From: Crenothrix polyspora
Lineage (GTDB): Bacteria; Pseudomonadota; Gammaproteobacteria; Methylococcales; Methylomonadaceae
Direction of reading: 5' to 3'
Assembly: GCA_945903675.1 (NCBI GenBank)
Contig: CAMDOP010000020.1
Span: 1-21,032 of the forward strand
DNA length: 21,032 bases
The position numbers and the translations under genes are program-made. This document shows positions 15,215 through 21,032 of this stretch, in pieces (the first letter of the stretch is position 1; the number at the start of each line of letters is the position of its first letter). The notes beneath the pieces were generated by a model. It made no database searches, had not been told where the DNA came from, and saw nothing but the letters and a program-made list of their open reading frames with translations.

Positions 15215-15583
15215 ATGAGCAAAAATATACTCATAGTTGATGATGAGCCGGATATGTGTTGGATTATTTCACAGTTAGTCCAGTCTCAAGGTTTTAATGT
15301 AGTTACCGCTTATACCGGTGAAGATGCCTGCTTAAAGTTAGCGAAGGGACGTTTTTCTACTGTATTTTTAGATGCCAAACTACCCGATATGGACGGTTTT
15401 GATGTGGCGAAATATGCAAGCCTATTGAAGAAGGATAAACCCTCTGTCGTATTAGTTTCTGGTTATTATTATCAAGATGATCCTGTGATTCATCAAGCCG
15501 TGGCGGATGGGATTATATGTAATTTTTTAGCTAAACCTTTTACTAATAAAGAATTTATAAATATTTTGATGAGTAGTCAGTGA
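15215..15583 (+). CDS. gvrC: Stand-alone receiver protein, GvrC
   Basis: A 122-residue single receiver domain with complete phosphorylation geometry: D9-D10, phospho-acceptor D53, S82 and K107. There is no output domain. It follows the kinase by four bases, so they are co-expressed. A lone receiver beside one kinase and one receiver-bearing activator suggests either a phosphate relay or a sink competing with GvrA for GvrB phosphate (inference). It is the last gene of the second operon and faces trpS. Confidence 0.9.
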   Translation: MSKNILIVDDEPDMCWIISQLVQSQGFNVVTAYTGEDACLKLAKGRFSTVFLDAKLPDMDGFDVAKYASLLKKDKPSVVLVSGYYYQDDPVIHQAVADGIICNFLAKPFTNKEFINILMSSQ

Positions 15584-15758
15584 CTGTAATATTTAATATA
15601 TAGGTAAGCTCGGCGAAAAGAATACCGATATGGTTTTAGAGTTTATTTGACAATAAAAAAGGTCTTAGATACATAATATTTAGGTTTTGGTGTTTCATAC
15701 TTAGCTTGAGCAAGTTAAATTTTTAGATGAGAAAACAGTATAGCCGCTGGTATATGTG

Positions 15759-15784
15759 GAGTGACAGGTTTGATTCCGTCACTC
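15759..15784. terminator. 7-bp inverted repeat in the convergent gvrC-trpS gap
   Basis: GAGTGAC (15759-15765) and GTCACTC (15778-15784) form a perfect stem with a 12-base loop, 15 bases from the trpS stop codon. The 215-base gap between the convergent gvrC and trpS should contain terminators for both. Neither side has a proper T-run, so the assignment is tentative. The rest of the gap shows nothing recognisable. Confidence 0.4.
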
Positions 15785-15798
15785 TGTGTCGATTATGA

Positions 15799-16812
15799 CT
15801 ATAGTGAAATTCTAGAAATGCCTACAGCTTTACGTAATTCTTTCATAAAGGGTGCGCTAACGGCTCTTGCTTTTAGTGCACCTTCTTGTAGTTGTTCTTC
15901 AATATGCTCAGGCGCTTGAAGTAACGCTTCATAACGCTCTCTTGCCGGTGTGATGTGTTCATTGATGTGTTCGAAGAGCACGCTTTTCATTTCGCCCCAA
16001 GCGATGCCTTCAGCATAACGTTGACGAATGTCTAAAACTTCATCTGTACTGGCAAATGCTCTATAGATACTGAATAAGGTGCAGGTGTCTGGATCTTTAG
16101 CTTGACCTGGTTCTAAAGAATTTGTTTGAATTTTGTTAATGAGTTTCTTTAGTTTCTTTTCAGGTTCAAATAAAGGAATCGTGTTGTTGTAGCTTTTACT
16201 CATTTTACGACCATCCATACCCGAAAGTGTGGCGCCATGCTCATCAATAACTGCTTCTGGTAACACAAAATGTTCACCATAAATATGATTAAATCGTCCG
16301 GCAATATCTCGGGCCATTTCAATGTGCTGTATTTGATCTTTCCCGACAGGGACTTTATGGGCATTAAACATCAGTATGTCGGCGGCCATCAGTATGGGAT
16401 AAGCAAATAAGCCCATATTAACGCCTTTGTCGAGATCGTTTTCTCCACTTTGCTCATTCTCTGCGGTTGCTGCTTTATAAGCATGTGCTCTATTCATTAA
16501 GCCTTTAGAGGCTACGCAGGTCAACATCCACATGAGCTCCATGATTTCTGGAACATCTGACTGACGATAGAAAACTGCATTTGAGGTATCTAGGCCTAAG
16601 GCTAACCAAGTTGCAGCGATTTCTAAGCTGGAGCGCCTTACTCTTTCCGGCTCTTGGCATTTAATTAAGGCATGGTAGTCAGCTAGAAAGTAAAAGGGCG
16701 TAACATTGGCATTTTTACTGGCGGCAATGGCTGGCTTAATAGCACCTACATAATTACCTAAATGAGGGGTGCCAGTGGTGGTAATGCCAGTTAATATAAT
16801 TTCTTTAGTCAT
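15799..16812 (-). CDS. trpS: Tryptophanyl-tRNA synthetase
   Basis: A 337-residue class I aminoacyl-tRNA synthetase that charges tRNA-Trp with tryptophan in the cytoplasm. The HIGH-type signature reads TPHLGNYVGA (residues 15-24) and the KMSKS loop is at 203-207 (GRKMSKSYNN). VNMGLFAYPILMAADILMF and GKDQIQHIEMARDIA are characteristic of TrpRS. Length matches the family. The start ATG has no strong ribosome binding site (GAGCTCTC precedes it). It is codirectional with mpl, 262 bases downstream of it, and convergent with the gas vesicle cluster. Confidence 0.97.
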   Translation of the reverse strand: MTKEIILTGITTTGTPHLGNYVGAIKPAIAASKNANVTPFYFLADYHALIKCQEPERVRRSSLEIAATWLALGLDTSNAVFYRQSDVPEIMELMWMLTCVASKGLMNRAHAYKAATAENEQSGENDLDKGVNMGLFAYPILMAADILMFNAHKVPVGKDQIQHIEMARDIAGRFNHIYGEHFVLPEAVIDEHGATLSGMDGRKMSKSYNNTIPLFEPEKKLKKLINKIQTNSLEPGQAKDPDTCTLFSIYRAFASTDEVLDIRQRYAEGIAWGEMKSVLFEHINEHITPARERYEALLQAPEHIEEQLQEGALKARAVSAPFMKELRKAVGISRISL

Positions 16813-16906
16813 GAGAGCTCTAAATGGTAGCGTTAAGTGTTATGAAGTTTACATAACTTCTATTTTATATATAGCTTTTTAAGTTTCGTTGGCTAGGTTC
16901 AATTCA

Positions 16907-17067
16907 GGCTACCCACTTAAGGTGGGACAGTTTTAGCTCAGACGAAAGGCTCAGGGCTAAAGGTGAAGCATAGTGGGCTAGCAACTTAATGTGGTACAGA
17001 TGCACCCTTAGCCTTTTGTCTGCTATTAAGAGAGCCCTGTCTAAAAGTGAACGATTAAGCTAAACTG
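16907..17067. repeat. Nested inverted repeats with a pair of 24-bp direct repeats
   Basis: In the mpl-trpS spacer, two 24-bp copies matching at 20 positions lie 69 bp apart: GGCTACCCACTTAAGGTGGG... (16907-16930) and GGCTAGCAACTTAATGTGGT... (16976-16999), both ending ACAG. Around them are inverted arms: CAGTTTTAGCT (16928-16938) with AGCTAAACTG (17058-17067), one base bulged; CAGACGAAAGGCT (16939-16951) with AGCCTTTTGTCTG (17010-17022), one wobble; and GGCTAAAGGTG (16955-16965) with CACCCTTAGCC (17003-17013). These may be a degraded mobile element end or MITE, or a structured RNA leader of trpS. No coding frame is present. Confidence 0.65.
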
Positions 17068-17074
17068 CCTCGTC

Positions 17075-18451
17075 TTAAACTGGTAGCCTTAATTCAGCTT
17101 GTAAACGCTCATAAATTCCACCGAAGCTACCATTGCTCATTAATACAAAATGTCCTCCAAGCTCCGCTTCCTCTTTGAGTTTAGCAATGATGTCCTCTAG
17201 TGAGGAATAGATTGTTATGTTATCGGCATATTTTTGTACGGCACTTAAATCCCAACCTAAGTTTTGTGGTTGATAAATGATGGCTATATCAGCTAAGTTT
17301 AATGATTCAGCTAGTGTTTGGGTATGGATGCCAAGGCGCATGGTATTAGATCGGGGCTCTACAATAGCAATAATACGTTCTTGCCCCACTTGTTTGCGTA
17401 AGCCATCTAGGGTTGTTGCAATAGCCGTTGGATGATGAGCAAAATCATCGTAGAGTGTTACGCCGTTAATGCTGGCGATGACTTCCATGCGCCTTTTAAC
17501 ATTTTTGAATTGCCCTAGTGCGGTTATAGCATCTTTAGGTAATATTCCTATATGGCTTGCAGCAACTATGGCAGATAAGGCGTTATAAACGTTGTGTTTG
17601 CCGGTTAGTGTCCAGTCTATGATGCCTTGCTCAAGGTTTTCAAAGAGTACGGAGAAGCGACTGCCATCGGCTTTTATTAGGTCGGCATTCCAAAGTGCGT
17701 CACCATTAATAGAAGTATTGGCAACAGGCGTCCAGCACCCCATGTTAAGGGTGTCTTTTAGGTTATTATCATGCTCTGGGCAGATAATAAGACCTTCGCC
17801 AGGTACGGTTCTAACCAGATGGTGGAATTGTCGTTTAATGGCGTCTAGGTCAGGAAAAATATCAGCATGATCAAATTCTAAATTATTGAGTATCGCTGTG
17901 CGTGGTCTATAGTGAACAAACTTTGAGCGTTTATCAAAAAATGCAGAATCATATTCATCTGCTTCAATGACAAAGAAGCCTGATTTGTTTTCAGGCCCGC
18001 CGCCTAGTCTTGCCGAAATGCCGAAGTTTAGAGGTATGCCTCCGATTAAAAAGCCAGGATTATAGCCTTGATGCTCCAGTATCCAGCTTAACATGCTCGA
18101 TGTTGTGGTTTTTCCGTGAGTTCCTGCAACGCCTAGCACCCATTTGTCATGGAGTACATGCTCAGCTAGCCACTGTGGGCCTGAAACATAATTCAGACCT
18201 TGGTTTAGGACGGCTTCAACTTCAGGATTTCCTCGTGATAGCGCGTTGCCAATAATTACTAGATCGGGATCTCCGATTAGGTTTTCAGGCTGAAAACCAT
18301 TCATTAGCTCTATGCCTTGTTCCTCTAGTTGTGTGCTCATAGGAGGATAAACATTTTGGTCTGAGCCACTGACTTCATGACCCATTTGTCTGGCAATGAC
18401 GGCAAGTCCGCCCATAAAGGTTCCGCAAATGCCTATGATGTGAATATACAA
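17075..18451 (-). CDS. mpl: UDP-N-acetylmuramate:L-alanyl-gamma-D-glutamyl-meso-diaminopimelate ligase
   Basis: A 458-residue Mur ligase used in murein recycling. It joins the tripeptide L-Ala-gamma-D-Glu-mDAP to UDP-MurNAc, using ATP, in the cytoplasm. The N-terminus IHIIGICGTFMGGLAVIARQ is diagnostic of Mpl. The ATP loop is GTHGKTTT (110-117), with later ligase motifs IEADEYDSAFFDKRSKFVHY and LTGKHNVYNALSAI, and C-terminal YDDFAHHPTAIATTL. The start is TTG at 18451: AGGA lies seven bases upstream, and the family's first residues would be lost with any later ATG. It is divergent from apaG with a 130-base shared upstream region. Confidence 0.96.
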   Translation of the reverse strand: MYIHIIGICGTFMGGLAVIARQMGHEVSGSDQNVYPPMSTQLEEQGIELMNGFQPENLIGDPDLVIIGNALSRGNPEVEAVLNQGLNYVSGPQWLAEHVLHDKWVLGVAGTHGKTTTSSMLSWILEHQGYNPGFLIGGIPLNFGISARLGGGPENKSGFFVIEADEYDSAFFDKRSKFVHYRPRTAILNNLEFDHADIFPDLDAIKRQFHHLVRTVPGEGLIICPEHDNNLKDTLNMGCWTPVANTSINGDALWNADLIKADGSRFSVLFENLEQGIIDWTLTGKHNVYNALSAIVAASHIGILPKDAITALGQFKNVKRRMEVIASINGVTLYDDFAHHPTAIATTLDGLRKQVGQERIIAIVEPRSNTMRLGIHTQTLAESLNLADIAIIYQPQNLGWDLSAVQKYADNITIYSSLEDIIAKLKEEAELGGHFVLMSNGSFGGIYERLQAELRLPV

Positions 18452-18581
18452 TGTTGTGTCCTAATTAGGTGAGCGGAAAAATGTTTTTTTCATCCACTGT
18501 TTATTAATATGAAATAGTTACTTGCGATTAATGATAAGTTACAATGAATTCATAAAGAAGTAATAACCATATGATCTATCA

Positions 18582-18959
18582 ATGACTGAAAAAAACAAAA
18601 TAATAGTTGAATCTAAGCCTTATTTTATTGCTGAGCAATCAGCTCCTGAAAAAGGTAAGTATGTGTTCGCTTATACCATTACTATAACTAATGAAGGATC
18701 GGTACCTGCTAAGCTTTTAAATCGACATTGGTTAATTACCGATTCAAATGGCAAGATTCAGGAGGTTAGAGGTGATGGTGTTATTGGTGAGCAACCTTAT
18801 CTTAAGCCCGGTGAAATGTTTCGTTATACCAGTGGTGCGATACTTGAAACCCCAGTTGGAACTATGCATGGTCAATATGCCATGTGTTCTGATGAAGGTG
18901 AAAACTTTAATGCTCTAATTCCTAAATTTACCTTATCTATTCCAAGAACCTTACATTAG
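18582..18959 (+). CDS. apaG: ApaG (Co2+/Mg2+ efflux-associated protein)
   Basis: A 125-residue ApaG protein. The fibronectin type III-like beta sandwich is visible as FAYTITITNEGSVPAKLLNR, then HWLITDSNGKIQEVRGDGVI and GEQPYLKPGEMFRYTSGAIL, ending MHGQYAMCSDEGENF. ApaG is commonly linked to apaH and has been tied to cobalt resistance; its true role is unclear. The ATG 18582 has no obvious ribosome binding site. An ATG at 18571 is followed at once by a stop. It runs into apaH four bases later. Confidence 0.95.
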   Translation: MTEKNKIIVESKPYFIAEQSAPEKGKYVFAYTITITNEGSVPAKLLNRHWLITDSNGKIQEVRGDGVIGEQPYLKPGEMFRYTSGAILETPVGTMHGQYAMCSDEGENFNALIPKFTLSIPRTLH

Positions 18960-18963
18960 TTAA

Positions 18964-19860
18964 ATGTCTATTTACGCCATAGGGGACATACAAGGTTGCT
19001 TTGATGATTTATTAAGGCTGCTTGATGTTATCTCATTTAATGAGAATTCTGATCAGCTTTGGTTTGCTGGTGATTTAGTTAATCGTGGACCTAAATCTTT
19101 AGAAACTCTGCGCTTTGTTAAATCCTTAGGCAAGTCAGCTGTTACAGTGCTTGGTAATCATGATATGCATTTACTTGCAGCATCGTGTTTACCAAAGATA
19201 GCCAATAAAAAGGATAGTCTTACTCAGGTACTTGATGCACCTGATAGAGATGAACTGATTTATTGGTTAAGGCATCGGCCTTTATTTCACTATAACAATG
19301 ATTTCTGCTTGCTGCATGCGGGATTACCTCCCCAATGGGATTTCAAGAAAGCTCAAAAGATGGCTATCATAGCTGAACAAACGCTCAGAGACAAAGACTA
19401 TGAGGGCTTTTTAAAGCAAATGTATGGCGATAAGCCGAATATATGGTCGCCTAATTTAAAAGGTGTTTCTAGGCTACGGTTTATTATTAATTGTTTTACC
19501 CGTATGCGTTATTGTGATGCGCAAGGACGTCTTGATTTTGTGAATAGCGGGCCATTAGGCTCTCAGCCTAATAATTTATTTCCTTGGTTTGATGCGCCTA
19601 AGCGTAAAAATGCAGATGTGCGTATTATCTTCGGGCATTGGTCAAGCTTGGGTTACTATGAGGGGCGTAATTGTTATGGAATTGATACGGGCTGTTTATG
19701 GGGGGGGCAGTTAACAGCGTTGAGATTGGATGAAACTATGCAGCGCTTTAGTATCGATTGTAAGGGTGCGAATAGACTCAGAAAATCATTTTCCATAGCC
19801 ACAATGCCTGATACAAAGCTTATTAATATAGAAGGCAAGAAGAAAGAGGCGTTAGTATAA
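18964..19860 (+). CDS. apaH: Bis(5'-nucleosyl)-tetraphosphatase, symmetrical (ApaH)
   Basis: A 298-residue metallophosphatase that splits Ap4A into two ADP and also removes NpnN caps from RNA. Metal-binding motifs are GDIQGC (D8), GDLVNRGP (D37) and GNHD (64-67), followed by the ApaH-specific LLHAGLPPQWD and FGHWSSLGYYEG segments. The length is slightly above the usual 270-280 because of a basic tail (NRLRKSFSIATMPDTKL and beyond). It lies four bases after apaG, the standard apaGH pair. Its stop is followed by the palindrome TTAGCTA-GTGC-TAGCTAA (19864-19881). Confidence 0.96.
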   Translation: MSIYAIGDIQGCFDDLLRLLDVISFNENSDQLWFAGDLVNRGPKSLETLRFVKSLGKSAVTVLGNHDMHLLAASCLPKIANKKDSLTQVLDAPDRDELIYWLRHRPLFHYNNDFCLLHAGLPPQWDFKKAQKMAIIAEQTLRDKDYEGFLKQMYGDKPNIWSPNLKGVSRLRFIINCFTRMRYCDAQGRLDFVNSGPLGSQPNNLFPWFDAPKRKNADVRIIFGHWSSLGYYEGRNCYGIDTGCLWGGQLTALRLDETMQRFSIDCKGANRLRKSFSIATMPDTKLINIEGKKKEALV

Positions 19861-19917
19861 GCTTTAGCTAGTGCTAGCTAAGACTCTACTTTTAATTGAG
19901 GGTGTTAAGGCCAAGCT

Positions 19918-19949
19918 GTCAACTACAGTGTTTGTTTACTGTAGTTGAC
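19918..19949. terminator. Perfect 12-bp hairpin between convergent apaH and rpmG
   Basis: GTCAACTACAGT (19918-19929) and ACTGTAGTTGAC (19938-19949) are perfect complements around an eight-base loop. It lies in the 124-base gap between apaH (+) and rpmG (-), where a shared bidirectional terminator is expected. The T-run on the plus side is short (TTTAGTATCTT) and nearly absent on the minus side, so termination may rely on the stem. Confidence 0.65.
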
Positions 19950-19984
19950 TTTAGTATCTTAAAAGAGGCTGGTTTGATCAGATA

Positions 19985-20140
19985 TTATTTGATTTTAGCT
20001 TCTTTGTAGATAACATGCTTACGAAGAACAGGATCAAACTTCTTGATCTCCATTTTTTCTGGCATGGTGCGCTTGTTTTTGGTCGTAGTGTAGAAATGAC
20101 CAGTGCCTTCGGTAGAAATTAGTTTAATTTTATCGCGCAT
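19985..20140 (-). CDS. rpmG: 50S ribosomal protein L33
   Basis: A 51-residue ribosomal protein of the large subunit, too short to be noticed by length filters. It reads MRDKIKLISTEGTGHFYTTT, then KNKRTMPEKMEIKKFDPVLR and KHVIYKEAKIK. This is the zinc-free form (no CxxC pairs), usual in gammaproteobacteria. The start ATG has AAGGAG seven bases upstream. It follows rpmB by 11 bases in the widespread rpmB-rpmG pair. Confidence 0.97.
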   Translation of the reverse strand: MRDKIKLISTEGTGHFYTTTKNKRTMPEKMEIKKFDPVLRKHVIYKEAKIK

Positions 20141-20151
20141 TGTTTATCTCC

Positions 20152-20388
20152 TTAAACCTTGGTGCCATTTTTACGTAAATCTGCTAAAACAGCATCGATG
20201 CCATTTTTGTCAATGATACGCATTGCTTTTGTAGAAATTCTAAGGCGCACCCAACGGTTTTCGCTTTCTACCAAAAATCTGTGATGTTGCAGATTAGGAA
20301 GGAAACGTCTTTTAGTTCTGTTGTTTGCGTGTGATACGTTATTACCTGTAACAGGTTTTTTACCAGTTACTTGACATACTCTAGACAT
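20152..20388 (-). CDS. rpmB: 50S ribosomal protein L28
   Basis: A 78-residue large-subunit ribosomal protein. The N-terminus MSRVCQVTGKKPVTGNNVSH is diagnostic of bacterial L28, followed by ANNRTKRRFLPNLQHHRFLV and a basic C-terminus. It has one Cys near the start rather than zinc-binding pairs. AGAGG lies about six bases before the ATG. It is transcribed from a promoter in the gap to gshB and leads the rpmB-rpmG operon. Confidence 0.97.
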   Translation of the reverse strand: MSRVCQVTGKKPVTGNNVSHANNRTKRRFLPNLQHHRFLVESENRWVRLRISTKAMRIIDKNGIDAVLADLRKNGTKV

Positions 20389-20430
20389 GATTGACCTCTT
20401 GGTGCGCCTAAAATTATAAATTAGCCAATC

Positions 20431-20459
20431 TTTATACCAAAAAATCTTTTCAAGGTAAA
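20431..20459 (-). promoter_or_regulatory. Likely sigma-70 promoter of rpmB-rpmG
   Basis: On the minus strand TTTACC (20459-20454) and TATAAA (20436-20431) are separated by 17 bases, with TGG just before the -10 box, an extended -10 feature. The ATG of rpmB follows about 43 bases downstream. The spacing and context suit a strong ribosomal protein promoter. Confidence 0.6.
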
Positions 20460-20517
20460 TAACTATCTATAAAATAAACATCATCAATCATCTACTAAAG
20501 TACAAAACAGGACAATA

Positions 20518-21032
20518 ATGCCTATTAAACTCGGCATGGTTATGGATTCCATAGACCATATCAATATCAAAAAAGATACAAGTTTTGCCATGTTGCTTGA
20601 AGCACAAGTTAGAGGTTGGGAGCTGCATTATATGGAGCTTAATGACCTGTTCCTGAGAAATGGCAGAGCTTATGCTAGAACTCGAACCCTGACTGTACAG
20701 CGTGATGCTAAGCAGTGGTATCAGTTCATTGCAGAGCAAGATATTCCTCTGGACCAGTTAAATGTCATCTTGATGCGTAAGGACCCTCCTTTCGATCAAG
20801 AATATATTTATGCAACGTATTTATTAGAGCGCGCAGAAAATATGGGCGTTTATGTCGTTAATAAACCGCAGTCATTGCGTGACGCTAATGAAAAACTTTT
20901 TACCGCTTGGTTTCCTCAGTGCTGTGCAGAAACGTTGGTGGCAAGAGAGCCTGCCCGCATAAGAAGTTTTTTGCAGGAACAAGGAGAGATTATATTAAAA
21001 CCGCTCGATGGTATGGGTGGTACGTCTATTTT
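20518..21032 (+). CDS. gshB: Glutathione synthetase, 5' part, cut by the window end
   Basis: The first 171 codons of GshB, the ATP-grasp ligase that adds glycine to gamma-glutamylcysteine to make glutathione. The N-terminus PIKLGMVMDSIDHINIKKDT, followed by SFAMLLEAQVRGWELHYMEL, is diagnostic, as is ILMRKDPPFDQEYIYATYLL. The glycine-rich ATP loop begins at the end (LKPLDGMGGTSI). About 145 residues are missing beyond 21032. It starts at ATG 20518 without a strong ribosome binding site (ACAGGACAATA precedes it) and is divergent from rpmB, 129 bases away. Confidence 0.96.
   Translation, partial: MPIKLGMVMDSIDHINIKKDTSFAMLLEAQVRGWELHYMELNDLFLRNGRAYARTRTLTVQRDAKQWYQFIAEQDIPLDQLNVILMRKDPPFDQEYIYATYLLERAENMGVYVVNKPQSLRDANEKLFTAWFPQCCAETLVAREPARIRSFLQEQGEIILKPLDGMGGTSI

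Noticed and set aside
16813..17074. T-box leader for trpS
   Set aside because: T-boxes are a Gram-positive feature, and I see no T-box consensus or terminator/antiterminator pair, only repeated inverted arms.
17592..18255. Plus-strand open frames of 81-92 codons within mpl
   Set aside because: They are opposite-strand shadows of a well-conserved Mpl sequence and show no family features or ribosome binding sites.
20488..20739. 83-codon minus-strand frame over the start of gshB
   Set aside because: The plus strand here encodes the diagnostic GshB N-terminus; the reverse frame shows no recognisable features.

Overview
The window is AT-rich DNA from a bacterium, most likely a gammaproteobacterium. 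The right-hand third carries typical gammaproteobacterial housekeeping genes: trpS, mpl, apaG-apaH, rpmB-rpmG and the start of gshB. The first 15.6 kb is a gas vesicle (flotation organelle) gene cluster. Its gene order matches what I recall of the 19-gene cluster of the enterobacterium Serratia sp. ATCC 39006 (gvpA1-C-N-V-F1-G-W-A2-K-X-A3-Y, then gvrA-gvpH-Z-F2-F3-gvrB-gvrC), with one extra 63-codon gene. The AT-rich base composition and the flanking genes do not look enterobacterial. A low-GC marine or methanotroph-like lineage is possible but cannot be settled from this sequence.

Positions 1-7757 hold the structural and assembly operon. It begins with the 3' end of gvpA (major shell protein), followed by a hairpin that could stop most transcripts. 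Next come gvpC (outer strengthening protein, four exact 33-residue repeats, with a likely frame break in an A10 tract), gvpN (AAA+ ATPase), two small genes, gvpF1, gvpG, a tandem ArsA/Get3-like ATPase, two further GvpA-family paralogues, gvpK, a TPR-like protein and an uncharacterised 194-residue protein. Many of these genes overlap by 1-4 bases.

Positions 7758-8181 are non-coding and probably carry the promoter of a second operon (8182-15583): an NtrC-type activator, an Hsp20-like GvpH, a two-ring Cdc48/VAT-like AAA+ ATPase, two GvpF/L proteins, a soluble PAS histidine kinase and a stand-alone receiver. One kinase with two receivers suggests a phosphorelay controlling flotation. The cluster encodes an unusually rich protein-handling set: GvpN, a Get3-like ATPase, Hsp20 and a Cdc48-like unfoldase. 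A plausible reading is that these keep the very hydrophobic GvpA subunits soluble and deliver, or recycle, them during shell growth.

Positions 15584-21032 hold trpS and mpl on the minus strand, separated by a 262-bp spacer with nested inverted repeats and a pair of 24-bp direct repeats. They are followed by apaG-apaH on the plus strand, a strong hairpin, rpmB-rpmG on the minus strand, and divergent gshB cut by the window end. I see no tRNA, rRNA, CRISPR array or transposase gene.
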